Under the pieces are notes generated by a model, which saw only the letters and a program-made list of their open reading frames with translations, ran no database searches and was not told where the DNA came from. The position numbers and the translations under genes were made by a program. Source: a virus. From it: a DNA stretch of 46,025 nt. Shown here piece by piece: positions 21,157 to 31,100 of this stretch; the stretch's first letter is position 1, and each line of letters opens with the position of its first letter. Location: positions 1 through 46,025 of the IMG/VR virus record IMGVR_UViG_3300042298_002521, one strand, 5' to 3'.

Positions 21157-22593
21157 ATGGCTCTTGGTATCCCTACCTCGAACATACTCCAACCCGGTAA
21201 TATTAGTATCGCGGGTGGCGTAACGAGACAACTGGTGTCCGACCTTCAACTATTGACACCACAGTACTACAAAAACTACGTTGAAAAATATGGTAGCGAA
21301 GACTTCACTTGGTGGTTAGCTACTCACGCTGGAATGGAAGAGGTTAAAAACCGTGATTACTTCTGGTTTGAAAACCGTGGTAAATTGATCACCGGTATTC
21401 AAGCTGCTGCTAACGTAGCTGCTTCTGCCGGTGCAACTATCACCCTGACTCTGGCCGCTGGTTACCACTACAACAGCGGAACTCAGGCCCCCTTGCGCCC
21501 CGGTGAAACTGTCCGCGTAGCTTCAACTAACGTAGAAGGTCAAATCTTGGCAATCACAGGAACTACTCCTAATGCCTTTACCTTCACCGTTCGTCCCAAA
21601 ATCTCTACCGAGTCTTTGGCTTCTGCTGGTAGCTCAAGCTTCCTTGCTACTGATACCCTGATCTTCGGTGGTATTATGGATGCTGGTGAGGCTTCTAACA
21701 CCAACCAACCAATGATTCAGTTGGACGAGAAGTACACTAACACCATTACTGAAATGCGTGAGACTTTCTCAGCAACCGACCTCGCTGAAATGACCGAAGT
21801 GTACTACACAGGCGGTTTTTCTGGTGACGTTCCTGCTGGTGGAGCGCAAGCCGGGACTTCCCTCTTCACCCTGAAAGGACTTGTTAAGTCAAACATCCGT
21901 TTCAAGGACGACGTAGAGATGAAGTTAATGCGTGGTAACATCGTAAACAACACAGGTCTTAGCACAACAACTTCAGTAGGTTCTGAGGGTATCATCCCCA
22001 AGGTACTGGCTGATGGTGAGACTGTTGGTTACACACCCGGAAACTTGGATATCGCCAAGATCCACGAAATCACTCGTATTATGGACGTAAACGGTTGCGT
22101 AAGCGAGAATATGTGGCTTCAGGATATCTATCAAAACCAAAACTTCTCTGACGGATTGTTCGCCGCTTACCCTGCTGGTGCTTGGGTTTGGGGTGCTAAC
22201 GAAAAGTCTGAAGAGGCTGCTATCAACTACGGCTGTAAGTCAATCAGCATCGATGGCTACCACTTCAAGGTGAAGAAGTATCGTCCCTTCAATACCGAGT
22301 TCTTGACTGGAGTAACTCCTAACACAGACTTCTTCCGTAACTTCGGAATGATCTGTCCTCAAGGAGAAACTCGCGACGCTAAAGATGCGAGCAAGCTCTA
22401 CAAGAACATTACCATTATGTATCAGCAACCTCCTAAAGGTGGTACTATTGGTAACGGTATCCGTGTTTGGCAATGGGGTGGTGGTTCTCAGAACCCCACA
22501 ACTGGTCAAATGAACGATAACGTGGAGATGATCACGTATCGCGGGTCGAGGGTAGCAGCGGCCAACCAGTTTGTCATTGTACAAGCTTCATAA
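21157..22593 (+). CDS. Major capsid protein (HK97-fold type)
   Basis: 478 residues. After an N-terminal helical arm (Gln-Leu-Val-Ser-Asp-Leu-Gln-Leu-Leu-Thr-Pro-Gln-Tyr-Tyr) come a Gly/Ala/Thr/Val-rich beta domain at about 80-175 and the body, with Gly-Cys-Lys-Ser-Ile-Ser-Ile-Asp-Gly-Tyr-His-Phe-Lys-Val-Lys near 348-362. Size, position after an acidic scaffold-like gene, and codon use biased to C-ending codons (unlike its neighbours, as expected for the most highly expressed gene) all fit the major capsid protein. The leader is A/T-rich without Shine-Dalgarno. Confidence 0.85.
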   Translation: MALGIPTSNILQPGNISIAGGVTRQLVSDLQLLTPQYYKNYVEKYGSEDFTWWLATHAGMEEVKNRDYFWFENRGKLITGIQAAANVAASAGATITLTLAAGYHYNSGTQAPLRPGETVRVASTNVEGQILAITGTTPNAFTFTVRPKISTESLASAGSSSFLATDTLIFGGIMDAGEASNTNQPMIQLDEKYTNTITEMRETFSATDLAEMTEVYYTGGFSGDVPAGGAQAGTSLFTLKGLVKSNIRFKDDVEMKLMRGNIVNNTGLSTTTSVGSEGIIPKVLADGETVGYTPGNLDIAKIHEITRIMDVNGCVSENMWLQDIYQNQNFSDGLFAAYPAGAWVWGANEKSEEAAINYGCKSISIDGYHFKVKKYRPFNTEFLTGVTPNTDFFRNFGMICPQGETRDAKDASKLYKNITIMYQQPPKGGTIGNGIRVWQWGGGSQNPTTGQMNDNVEMITYRGSRVAAANQFVIVQAS

Positions 22594-22607
22594 TCATTAA
22601 CTTAGGT

Positions 22608-22638
22608 GAGTCGCCCAGTCACATGGGCGGCTCCCTTT
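22608..22638 (+). terminator. Hairpin after the capsid gene (terminator or processing site)
   Basis: A 10-bp stem with one G-U pair (GAGTCGCCCA 22608-22617, TGGGCGGCTC 22624-22633), a 6-nt loop, followed by CCTTTGT. The T-run is short, so it may be partial: high capsid expression, then reduced read-through. It also makes an upstream GTG start (22606) for the next gene unlikely. Confidence 0.55.
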
Positions 22639-22650
22639 GTAACTAAAAAA

Positions 22651-23547
22651 ATGGGAGTAATATACAAAATAACAAGTCCTTCTGGTCGACTTTATGTAGG
22701 CAAAACGCACGATTTGCGCAAGCGAGTTAATGCGTACAAATGCGATGTAAGGAAGAATAGAAAGGATTTAAAATTACACAACAGCCTAAGAAAATACGGC
22801 TGGGATGCTCACATTTTAGAAGTGATTGAAGAAGTTGAGGACGCTATGTTGGACGAAAGGGAAATTTACTGGATTGCTGAACTTAACACTTATTGTTATA
22901 AAAATTCGAGAGGATTGAATATGACATTGGGTGGGGATGGTCAGCGTTCAACTTGGATGCACGATTTAGAAAGAAGAAGAAAACAGTCTAAGGTATTTTC
23001 TGGAGCGGGAAATCCTTTTTATGGCAAAACTCATACTGAAGAGACAAGGAGAAAACTTGCCAAGGTAATGAGTGAAAGAAATAAAAAACAAGGTATTAAA
23101 ATTCCAGAATGGGGCGCCGAAAAGGGTAGAGATACTATAAGAAGAAAAATACTTTGCTATGATTTGCAGGGTAATTTTGTAAAAGAGTATAAATCACTTT
23201 CAGCGGCTTCGGATGAATTGAAAATTCACCATTCTACCATATCTGATTCATTGCAAAAACGTAAGAGTCAAGCAAAGGGGTATGTTTTTCGTTACAAAAC
23301 CGACAGCTATCCATTAAAGATTGATGTTGGCGTAATTAAAAATAAGACTGTTAAACGCCCAATTGTTTGCGAGTATGCGGGGGAAGTTATGGTATTCGAT
23401 GGCTCCGAAGAGGCCTCACAACAGCTTGGCATACCCAAGACCACTATCAATCGTGCAGCAATGTATAATAACGGCAAGCCTATAAGGGCTGGTCACAAAT
23501 TTTTCTACAAAGAAAACCGCCCGCGTATTGCGGGGCGTGCAGCTTAA
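22651..23547 (+). CDS. GIY-YIG homing endonuclease with NUMOD-type DNA-binding repeats
   Basis: 298 residues from ATG 22651. The N-terminus has Val-Ile-Tyr-Lys-Ile and Leu-Tyr-Val-Gly-Lys-Thr, the GIY and YIG strands, with Arg26 in the following helix and a conserved-type Glu in Leu-Asp-Glu-Arg-Glu-Ile-Tyr-Trp-Ile. Next is a NUMOD3-like segment (Gly-Asn-Pro-Phe-Tyr-Gly-Lys-Thr-His-Thr-Glu-Glu-Thr-Arg), then two NUMOD1/helix-turn-helix-like units (Leu-Ser-Ala-Ala-Ser-Asp-Glu-Leu and Ser-Glu-Glu-Ala-Ser-Gln-Gln-Leu-Gly). It is free-standing, behind the capsid hairpin, and likely mobile. The base use is more A-rich than the capsid gene, fitting a late insertion. Confidence 0.88.
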   Translation: MGVIYKITSPSGRLYVGKTHDLRKRVNAYKCDVRKNRKDLKLHNSLRKYGWDAHILEVIEEVEDAMLDEREIYWIAELNTYCYKNSRGLNMTLGGDGQRSTWMHDLERRRKQSKVFSGAGNPFYGKTHTEETRRKLAKVMSERNKKQGIKIPEWGAEKGRDTIRRKILCYDLQGNFVKEYKSLSAASDELKIHHSTISDSLQKRKSQAKGYVFRYKTDSYPLKIDVGVIKNKTVKRPIVCEYAGEVMVFDGSEEASQQLGIPKTTINRAAMYNNGKPIRAGHKFFYKENRPRIAGRAA

Positions 23548-23574
23548 ATGGTAAAAATTAAAAATTAAATTAAA

Positions 23575-24465
23575 ATGGCAAAATTATCAGATGTTCAGTA
23601 CTCGCTGAGAGGTGAACAAAAAAACACAGAAGCTCTTTCTTTAGGGGAACAAGAATTGGTAACGGAAATTAGACAACAAAGTGATGGAGGAATAAAATAT
23701 CACATCTTTAAGTTAATTAATAGAACAAGAAGAGGTGGTGTTCACGTTCCGGGAATTGATGACGTTATTAATCCTGCAACAGGTAAAATGGAGCGTGTCA
23801 GATTACTCTCTGGTGTTGATACTATTTGGGTAAAAGAACAAAAGGATATTACACCCGAATATGTAAGAAACAACCTGCGCAGCTTAAGCTTTGTGAGAGG
23901 AACCAAGATACTTCGTATCCCTGAGTGGGATACAACAGCCCTTGAGTTTGCTCGCATTACAAGGCACAATGTAGGTAGCGCAAGTAACAAAACAGGAAGC
24001 CAGTTTGAGTTTTATGAATACGATCCAGCAAGAGAGCAGGAAGAGTTGTTTAAGAGAGAGGCGCTTGAACTTGAAATGGCTATTCTTGCAAAAGAAATGC
24101 CAGCAGATAAAATGCGCAAGCACGCAGCTTTCTTGGGCTTACGATTGATTGATGATCTTGGTATGCCTAAGACGGATGATGGATTGCGCAGGGAATATAT
24201 GGTGTACGCAAAACGTAACCCAGACTATTTCCAAAGAACAAAAGACTCAAAAGAGATTGATATTATGTGGCTGATTAAAAGAGCAATTCTTGATTCTAAG
24301 ATTGAGATTGGTCGGGAGCCGGGTAAGATATACTGGTCAAACGGAGGTGGACTGATTGGCGTTATGTCAAAGCAGGATACCCCAGAAAAGTATCTCTTGA
24401 ACTTGGCGCTGACAAACTCTCAAGATGGAGAATCGTTCAGAGACCAGCTACAAAAGACCGCATAA
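23575..24465 (+). CDS. Virion-associated protein downstream of capsid, 296 aa
   Basis: Mixed helical/beta protein with an early Leu-Gly-Glu-Gln-Glu-Leu-Val-Thr-Glu-Ile-Arg, a conserved-looking Val-Arg-Leu-Leu-Ser-Gly-Val-Asp-Thr-Ile-Trp segment and a C-terminal Arg-Glu-Pro-Gly-Lys-Ile-Tyr-Trp-Ser-Asn-Gly-Gly-Gly. Placement (after MCP, before connector genes) and size suggest a head auxiliary or completion protein as in crAss-like phages. No family is named with confidence. The leader is A/T-rich, like that of the capsid gene. Confidence 0.65.
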   Translation: MAKLSDVQYSLRGEQKNTEALSLGEQELVTEIRQQSDGGIKYHIFKLINRTRRGGVHVPGIDDVINPATGKMERVRLLSGVDTIWVKEQKDITPEYVRNNLRSLSFVRGTKILRIPEWDTTALEFARITRHNVGSASNKTGSQFEFYEYDPAREQEELFKREALELEMAILAKEMPADKMRKHAAFLGLRLIDDLGMPKTDDGLRREYMVYAKRNPDYFQRTKDSKEIDIMWLIKRAILDSKIEIGREPGKIYWSNGGGLIGVMSKQDTPEKYLLNLALTNSQDGESFRDQLQKTA

Positions 24466-24476
24466 AAAAATAAAAG

Positions 24477-25181
24477 ATGGCGTACAATATTAATGATGTA
24501 TACAAGATAGTCCTTTATGCTGTAAGCAAGAACCTTCAGCAGGGTTATGTTTCACCAGAGGATTTTAACAACTCTATTAATATAGCTCAAAAGGGCTACG
24601 TCGCCTATCTTTTAGGAAATTTTCAGCAGTATCAACCGGGACGCCCTGTCGCACGCATTGAGTTTGGACAAAACGCAGTCGTGCGGCAGAGGCTCACCCC
24701 GATTATTTACGAAACGTGGCTTTCTGTTGACGGTAGCGGGTATTCCCCCTACCCAAGCGCAGCCTCTCAGCTACCAAGCGGTGGGGCCTATATGCAAACA
24801 GACGCTATGTGGAGCGCCTACGGTTATGAAAGAATCAGAGAAGTGCAGCAGCACTATTTCTACTCAATTTACAATAGCGTAATAGACCCCGTAGCAAGCT
24901 GGCCAGTTTATATGATAAAAAACAATGGCTTTCAGTTTGCCCCCTTCGGCATCGGTCAAGCAAGAATAAGCTATATTATTGAACCACCAGATATGATTTG
25001 GGGCTACACGCTTGACGGAAACGGCGTTCCTGTCTATAATGCAGCCAGTAGTGTTCAGCCCGTTTGGGACGATGTGTCGATTATGGAAATTATTGCCCGT
25101 GCATTACGATTAATTGGTGTAAATTTACAGTACAATGATGTAGCGGCTTACGCTAATCAAATTCAATTTCAAGGGCAGTAA
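24477..25181 (+). CDS. Connector/adaptor-like protein, 234 aa
   Basis: Begins with a helical segment (Ile-Asn-Asp-Val-Tyr-Lys-Ile-Val-Leu-Tyr-Ala) that resembles the start of phage head-tail connector proteins, followed by a beta-rich middle and a C-terminal helix (Ile-Met-Glu-Ile-Ile-Ala-Arg-Ala-Leu-Arg). Together with the two ring-like genes downstream it probably forms the neck. A 2-nt gap to the next gene shows coupling. Confidence 0.6.
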   Translation: MAYNINDVYKIVLYAVSKNLQQGYVSPEDFNNSINIAQKGYVAYLLGNFQQYQPGRPVARIEFGQNAVVRQRLTPIIYETWLSVDGSGYSPYPSAASQLPSGGAYMQTDAMWSAYGYERIREVQQHYFYSIYNSVIDPVASWPVYMIKNNGFQFAPFGIGQARISYIIEPPDMIWGYTLDGNGVPVYNAASSVQPVWDDVSIMEIIARALRLIGVNLQYNDVAAYANQIQFQGQ

Positions 25182-25183
25182 AA

Positions 25184-26158
25184 ATGGCAAACCAGATACA
25201 AGCAACAGTATATCAGATAGACGGAAGCCCATTAACTTCCCCAACTGAGATCTCTTTTCTTACGAGCGATATTATGATAAAGGAAGCCACTCTTCCTATT
25301 GCTTCTGTCAATGCGGCTATATTCTACTATCCAAATACAAGCAATAAATTAGGCAGTCAAGTGTTTTATGTATCCGAAACGCTTTCCACCTTATTGACAG
25401 CGGCTAACGTAGGAAATACAACACAGGTACAGGCAACTGTTATACAAATAGACGAAGATCCACAGGTTCCCGCAGGCGTACAATATACATTTCCAGCTAG
25501 TAATATATCTATATGGGAAAATATTGATGCTGCCGCAGGAGTTAATGCCGATATACATTACAAAAACAAAACCTATTCTGTTGCCGAAACCGAGGATTCT
25601 TTAGTCGCAGATGCTAATGTAGCTACAATAATTCCTTCATCATTAAGTTATGGGCTTTTTGCGCAAACAGCAAATAGCACTATAATCACTAACACTACTG
25701 TAGAAACTACATTAATAAACGGGGGCGTAGGAACATTAACCGTACCAGCTAACGGATTTTCTATAGGAGATAGTTTTAGAGCTATATTTGGTGGTGTTAT
25801 AAATGCTAATAATAATCAAACTATTAGAATTAGAGTGAGGGCTGGATCTATTCTTCTTTTAGATAGTGGTCTACAGAATCTTGGAAGTAGTGTTATAAAT
25901 GATGTGTGGTCTTTAAATATTGATTTTACAATTAGACAAATTGGAACTGCTGGTGTAGCATCTATTGTATCGCTAGGTAGTTTTCATTACACAAAAACTA
26001 ACAATGCTTCTGTTCAAGGATTTGGATTTAATGTAGTGAACAGCACTACGTTTAGTACAACAATTAGCAATACATTAGACGTTACAGCTCAATGGGGATC
26101 CGCTTCTACAGGAAACAACATCTACAGCGATATTTTCATCCTGAATAAAACTTATTGA
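25184..26158 (+). CDS. Virion protein with duplicated N-terminal domain and fibre-like C-terminal domain
   Basis: 324 residues. Two related units of about 70 residues lie at the N-terminus: Gln-Ala-Thr-Val-Tyr-Gln-Ile-Asp and Gln-Ala-Thr-Val-Ile-Gln-Ile-Asp each open a beta-rich unit ending in Ala-Asn-Val. The C-terminal 150 residues (rich in Ser, Thr, Asn and Ile, with an Ile-Arg-Ile-Arg-Val-Arg-Ala-Gly segment) look like a jelly-roll receptor- or decoration-type head. The gene is more A/T-rich in its 3' half. It may be a head fibre or neck fibre protein. Confidence 0.6.
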   Translation: MANQIQATVYQIDGSPLTSPTEISFLTSDIMIKEATLPIASVNAAIFYYPNTSNKLGSQVFYVSETLSTLLTAANVGNTTQVQATVIQIDEDPQVPAGVQYTFPASNISIWENIDAAAGVNADIHYKNKTYSVAETEDSLVADANVATIIPSSLSYGLFAQTANSTIITNTTVETTLINGGVGTLTVPANGFSIGDSFRAIFGGVINANNNQTIRIRVRAGSILLLDSGLQNLGSSVINDVWSLNIDFTIRQIGTAGVASIVSLGSFHYTKTNNASVQGFGFNVVNSTTFSTTISNTLDVTAQWGSASTGNNIYSDIFILNKTY

Positions 26159-26160
26159 TA

Positions 26161-26793
26161 ATGACGAGGGGTCAATTAATAGAGCAAATTTTAAGACAAG
26201 TCTACGGAGGTTATGTCCAAGAGGATTCGTCGATTACCCCGATGCTTGTCAATCAGTATATTGATCAGGGTATTGCGGTCGCGGCCAAGACAAACTATAC
26301 AGACAACCTTAAACTAGAAGGCATCAGCTTTGTTAACAATAGCTTTTATACTACTTTTAAGAACTTGGTTCCTGTCAGGGATGAAAGGGACCTCTGGAAG
26401 ATAACCCTTCCTCAAATTCCCGTCGGTATTGGGTATAGCGAGGGTATTTCTACACTCCAGTTTAAGGATGATAGCGGTGTTATATCGCTACCGTGTATTC
26501 CCCTTACACAAAATCAAAAAACTTATTTCCAAACAATGCCCCATATACCTCAGAGGGTTTTATTTTATAGTGAGGGGGAAAATGTGTTTGTCATAAGCAG
26601 CCTTGTTCTTAGCAACTATACCGCAAGTGTAACAATGATTAGCGGAGGGTTGTCCAGTAGTCTCAATAGTACCTTAAATGTACCACCAGACTATATTCCC
26701 GTTGTCGTGCAATATGTACAACAGCAGTTGCTTTTAATGAAGCAAAGGCCACAGGATTTGGCGAACGACGGAACAGACCTAACAACAAACTAA
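26161..26793 (+). CDS. Ring/adaptor-like protein, 210 aa
   Basis: Starts at ATG 26161 (a TTG 6 nt earlier is less likely). The N-terminal helix Thr-Arg-Gly-Gln-Leu-Ile-Glu-Gln-Ile-Leu-Arg-Gln-Val and Tyr-Ile-Asp-Gln-Gly-Ile-Ala-Val-Ala-Ala-Lys resemble neck ring proteins of crAss-like phages. The rest is beta-rich, and the C-terminus has a Val-Pro-Pro-Asp-Tyr-Ile-Pro helix as in adaptor proteins. Its stop overlaps the start of the GroES-like gene (TAATG). Confidence 0.6.
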   Translation: MTRGQLIEQILRQVYGGYVQEDSSITPMLVNQYIDQGIAVAAKTNYTDNLKLEGISFVNNSFYTTFKNLVPVRDERDLWKITLPQIPVGIGYSEGISTLQFKDDSGVISLPCIPLTQNQKTYFQTMPHIPQRVLFYSEGENVFVISSLVLSNYTASVTMISGGLSSSLNSTLNVPPDYIPVVVQYVQQQLLLMKQRPQDLANDGTDLTTN

Positions 26794-27062
26794 TGAATAT
26801 GCAGCCAATTAGAAACCAAGTACTTATAAAACCCTTCCCGCCGGATGAAATCTCCGAGGGTGGGATATTTGTACCCGAGTCAGCAAGAAAGGAAAGCAAC
26901 AAGGTTCACATAGTTGCTGTGGGAAGAGGTACTAAAGAAAACAAAATGAAACTTAAGCCCGGACAAGTGGCTTACCGAATTAAGGATTGGGGGACGCCTG
27001 TGGATATAAAAGGTGAAAGACATTACTTACTTGAAGACGCAGCGATATTGGCAACTGAATAA
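26793..27062 (+). CDS. GroES-like co-chaperonin
   Basis: 89 residues with the GroES pattern: Ile-Arg-Asn-Gln-Val-Leu-Ile-Lys-Pro-Phe near the start, Ser-Glu-Gly-Gly-Ile-Phe-Val-Pro-Glu-Ser-Ala at the mobile loop, Val-Ala-Val-Gly-Arg-Gly-Thr, Leu-Lys-Pro-Gly-Gln-Val-Ala-Tyr, and Leu-Leu-Glu-Asp-Ala-Ala-Ile-Leu-Ala at the end. It would cap host GroEL to fold large phage proteins, as T4 gp31 does for its capsid protein. The hydrophobic loop triplet (Gly-Ile-Phe) is kept. It lies among neck genes and is coupled to the upstream gene by TAATG. Confidence 0.85.
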   Translation: MNMQPIRNQVLIKPFPPDEISEGGIFVPESARKESNKVHIVAVGRGTKENKMKLKPGQVAYRIKDWGTPVDIKGERHYLLEDAAILATE

Positions 27063-27078
27063 AATGTAAGGGGAAGAT

Positions 27079-27849
27079 ATGGCAACACAAAATAGACAAT
27101 GGATTACTCTTGATGAAGTCATCACCGACTACTTAACCGAGTCGGAGCAGGGTAACCAAAAATACTTCAAGTGCTGGAACCTTGCGTTCCGTGGGATGAC
27201 GGAGCTGGGCTTGGACTTTTTTTACAGCGTTAAATCTGTTAAGCTTCCTGTTAATCCAAACCTAACGGTAACACTTCCCGCAGACTACCTAAACTACACA
27301 AAAGTAGGTATCTTAAATAATCAAGGCAATATCATACCCTTGCAGGTAAACAATAACCTTACCACCGCCTTTGATATGCAGCCTACTCGTCTTTCTCAAG
27401 TAGAAGACCCCACCATCGTAACCGCATACGCACCCCAAGGAATTGTATGGTGGAACTTCTGGAATGGCTATGGCCTAAGCAACCTTTACGGACTTCCAAG
27501 CGGATCACCCTTTGTAGGTTCTTTTAAGATTGACAATCAGAACGGCGTTATTGTCTTGGATGCTTATTATAGCTTCGAGTATGTGATGCTGGAATATATC
27601 GCTTCCCCAATCGCTGGCGGTGATTACTTTGTGCCTACACAGTTTAAGGAAGCGATGATAGCTTATTTAAGGTGGAAGGATATTATAAGTTTAAGTACGT
27701 CTAGGCGCGGCTCACTTGGAGACAAAAGAGACAGAAGGGCTGACTACTACAACGAAAGAAGACTTGCTATTGCAAGATATGACGCTATTCGACTGAGCGA
27801 CCTGTATGAGTGGAACCTTGTAAATCAAAGAGTTGCAGTAAAATCGTAA
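27079..27849 (+). CDS. Ring/tail-connector-like protein, 256 aa
   Basis: Begins Trp-Ile-Thr-Leu-Asp-Glu-Val-Ile-Thr-Asp-Tyr-Leu, then Ala-Phe-Arg-Gly-Met-Thr-Glu-Leu-Gly-Leu-Asp, Leu-Pro-Ala-Asp-Tyr-Leu-Asn-Tyr-Thr-Lys-Val-Gly and a C-terminal Phe-Lys-Glu-Ala-Met-Ile-Ala-Tyr-Leu-Arg-Trp-Lys. This order is typical of tail-tube/ring adaptor proteins (gp11-like connectors) in Bacteroidota podoviruses. One WCTTCCC-family copy (GGGAAGA, 27071-27077) lies directly in front of the start, where it could serve as an unusual purine-rich ribosome-binding site. Confidence 0.65.
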   Translation: MATQNRQWITLDEVITDYLTESEQGNQKYFKCWNLAFRGMTELGLDFFYSVKSVKLPVNPNLTVTLPADYLNYTKVGILNNQGNIIPLQVNNNLTTAFDMQPTRLSQVEDPTIVTAYAPQGIVWWNFWNGYGLSNLYGLPSGSPFVGSFKIDNQNGVIVLDAYYSFEYVMLEYIASPIAGGDYFVPTQFKEAMIAYLRWKDIISLSTSRRGSLGDKRDRRADYYNERRLAIARYDAIRLSDLYEWNLVNQRVAVKS

Positions 27850-27855
27850 AGAGTA

Positions 27856-28116
27856 ATGGCACTTCCCGCTACACTATCACAAGGAATTATATCAATATAC
27901 GGAGGCGGAAGCGACTTCGGTGTAAGCGGAATTAGTTTATTGAATAGTGGGTTTTATTTTGGGATGGTAGACCAAGTGAGTATTTATAGCAGTTTTTCGA
28001 TATATGATAATATTTTATTTTCGGAGGATGCTATCAAAGCGAGACTATTGTTTATTGACTATCCCTATACATTGCTTGATGAAACAAAAGTAATTTTAAT
28101 AGAACAGGCACTATGA
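27856..28116 (+). CDS. Hypothetical protein, 86 aa
   Basis: A small hydrophobic beta-rich protein (Gly-Gly-Gly-Ser-Asp-Phe-Gly-Val-Ser-Gly-Ile-Ser, and Tyr/Phe-rich middle) with a charged C-terminal half. The first half is Gly/Ser/Ile-rich. It overlaps the large tail protein start (ATGATAG at 28113), so it is probably a tail accessory. No family is recognised. Confidence 0.6.
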   Translation: MALPATLSQGIISIYGGGSDFGVSGISLLNSGFYFGMVDQVSIYSSFSIYDNILFSEDAIKARLLFIDYPYTLLDETKVILIEQAL

Positions 28117-31100
28117 TAGATGTAAAGCGTTTTTCAGGGGTGATGAACCGAGATGATTTGCCAGAAAACATACTGGCCCCTCAGCACATTGACGCGCTAA
28201 ACCTTCGTTTTTATGGAGGTCAAAACGGGCTTACGGCTGAGAATGTAAAGGGAAATTATGTTATTCCTAATGCATCACTTCCCACAACAGGAAATAATAT
28301 TTGTATCGGCTCTTACTTTGATCAGGTCAACCAGTTAATATATTTTTTTAATTATAATAGTCAGGGAAATCACGGCATCTATCAATTAGATGTAAACAGC
28401 GAAACTATTACTAAAATATTCCTTTGCAATACAGACAGCATAAGCGATGTCTTGAACTTTGATGCAAGCTATCCTGTTCACTCTGTTGCGCTGGTATACC
28501 GCGACCCCGGACAAGGAAACCTGCTATACTGGACCGATGGAATTAATCCGCCTAGGTATATAAATGTCGATACCGTATCTTCCCTCGCACCCTTTACTTC
28601 AGATATGTTAACGGCAGCAAAGAACGCTCCGCTAACGCCTCCGGCTTACGTTTATGGAGACGACCCCAATGTTACGACAAATAATTTGCGCAAAAAGTTA
28701 TTTAGATTTTCCTACAGATGGGTTTATAAGAACGGAGAGAAATCAACCTTTTCCCCCATATCTAAGGTTGTTTTACCAACTGGAGGATATAATCCAAATA
28801 CTTCTAACGACCCCACTAAGAACAACTATGTACAAATAGAGGTGTTTTCTGGAAACGTAGACTGTGAGGCGATAGAGCTTGTTGGTCAGGTTAATATTAA
28901 TAATACTTGGAGCGACTTCTTTACAATAGATAGCTTAAACTTAGACCAATACAATATACCAGCAAATTCTTATTATTTTTATAGGTTTTACAATAACGGG
29001 GCGTATGTAACCGTTCCTATATTGGAAAGCGACCTTCCTTTCAGTTATCTTCCAGATCTTGCCAATACGCTTGAATTACTAAATGGCAATACGATAATTT
29101 ACGGGGGCATTACCGAAGGGTATGATGCTATTGCCCGGGAAGACGTAGATGTGACTGTTACGACTGGATTAAGCAACCCTAACACCCCTAGCATATCTTT
29201 TAGCTATACTGGGCCAAACTCTTTTACTGTAATAATTGGTCCAACTATAACCACAGGCGCGGCTTATACGATTTACTTTGACTACAATACTGGGAATCCC
29301 GGAGACGCTTCCCCGAAAAATGTCACTTATACAACTTTATCTGGAGACAATATTGATGATGTTGTTGCCGGATTAACAACGCTAATACAGGGTCAAAATA
29401 TAGTAGTAGACAATTTTGGAACTTCAGGAGTATTTAATGTTCATACGTCTGGGTTTGTGGGCACAATTACGAATTTAGTTACCAGCGTATCAATTCCCGG
29501 AGCATCTGTTTCGCAGGCTTCTTGGAAATGGAATTGCCCAGAACGACTTGGACTTGTGTATTTTGACGAACACGGAAAGACTAATGGAGTCGTTTCTTTT
29601 GCATCGGACTCAGACGTTGATATTACAGATTTTGCTGTTACAACACCAGCTTTTAATGTTCTATCTACCGTTCCTCAAATACCATTTGTGGCCGCTACGA
29701 TTAATCACACGCCGCCCGATTGGGCCGTCGCTTACCAATGGGTTCGAGCAGATCTTAAGCCAACAAGTTTTTTATACTGGGTAACAAACGACTTTGCTGA
29801 CCCCGGAGATGGGTTTTTGTATTTTTGTATCGAGAACTTAACAAGACAGCAAACGCAAAATACGGGGTTTGTACCCGGTTACGATTTTAATGAAGGGGAC
29901 AGGGTTCGAGTTATTGCCAATTATACTGGCGGGAACTTTGTCCCTTTTGTAACTGGCGGAGGTGCTTCTTTGCAGCTCGACTTCGAGATATTGGGGACCG
30001 TTACAAGAACCATGACAACCGCGCCAAATACTGGCAACGGAAGATTTTTGAAAGTTACTAAACCATCAACACTTCCCTCAGCAACCTACACAGCCACTAT
30101 GCTTGTAGAAATGTACACTCCAAAGGCTACAAATGCTGAAAATAATGAGTTCTTTTATGAGTTTGGTGAAAAATACGATATATATACAGATGCAGGGGTG
30201 AGGTATCACAGAGGGCAAATAACGGATCAAAACTCCACCAATCCCGCAACTTTCCAATGGTATGAGGGCGACGTTTATTACAGGGAAAGGGGTTGGCTTG
30301 CAAGTAGCGTAGCCACAGCGTTCACCACCGAGTATTTTATGGACGTTAACTATAACGATTATTTCCCCAGCGCCGTTAACTCAAACGGAAGGGCTTGGAC
30401 TATCAATCCCGATGCTCAAACTATTTACAACCAAGCAATGGTCCGTTGGGGAGGCCAATACGAGCAAGGAACGGATATAAATAACTTAAATATTTTTAAT
30501 CCAGCCGATTTTGATGAGGTAGATAGGGCAAGAGGGGCTATTCGCAGAATGATGGTAGAGGACAGAACTCTTTATGTTTATCAAGAAAGAGGGGTTGGCG
30601 TTTACGGAATTTACGCTAAGTATCTTCAAGACAATGCTGGACAAGCTGTTGTTACAACTACAAACGCAATCATAACAGTAAACAACGTAAGATATTTGGT
30701 TGGAACCTATGGTCTTGGCGAAGATCCCACAAGCCTTGTAAGGGGTAAAAATGCCCACTATTTTGTGGACCCTGTTAGAGGGTATCAAGTAAGAAGGTCG
30801 GCCGATGGATTAACCCCAATATCTGAGCTATATAAGGGTCAGTTTTATATCCGTGATTTGATTATCCCTTATAATAAAAATTATGAGTCATCAAGCTTTG
30901 TGAAATCTAAGATACTTGGAACGTACAATTTCTTTGATGAGGAATATGTTTGTAGCCTGCAAGGAGGTAACTTATATACAGCAGACAAGCTGAGGACTGT
31001 GGACAATGGAATTATTACCAATGGTGACATAAACACGCCTTCCACGTTGTACGCTCCCTTTACCAAAAACTTAGGCCCATTTAAATATGTGGCTTCGTTT

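Noticed and set aside
22606-22650. GTG start extending the GIY-YIG gene upstream
   Set aside because: The extra codons encode the stem-loop after the capsid gene; the GIY-YIG domain begins right at the ATG at 22651.
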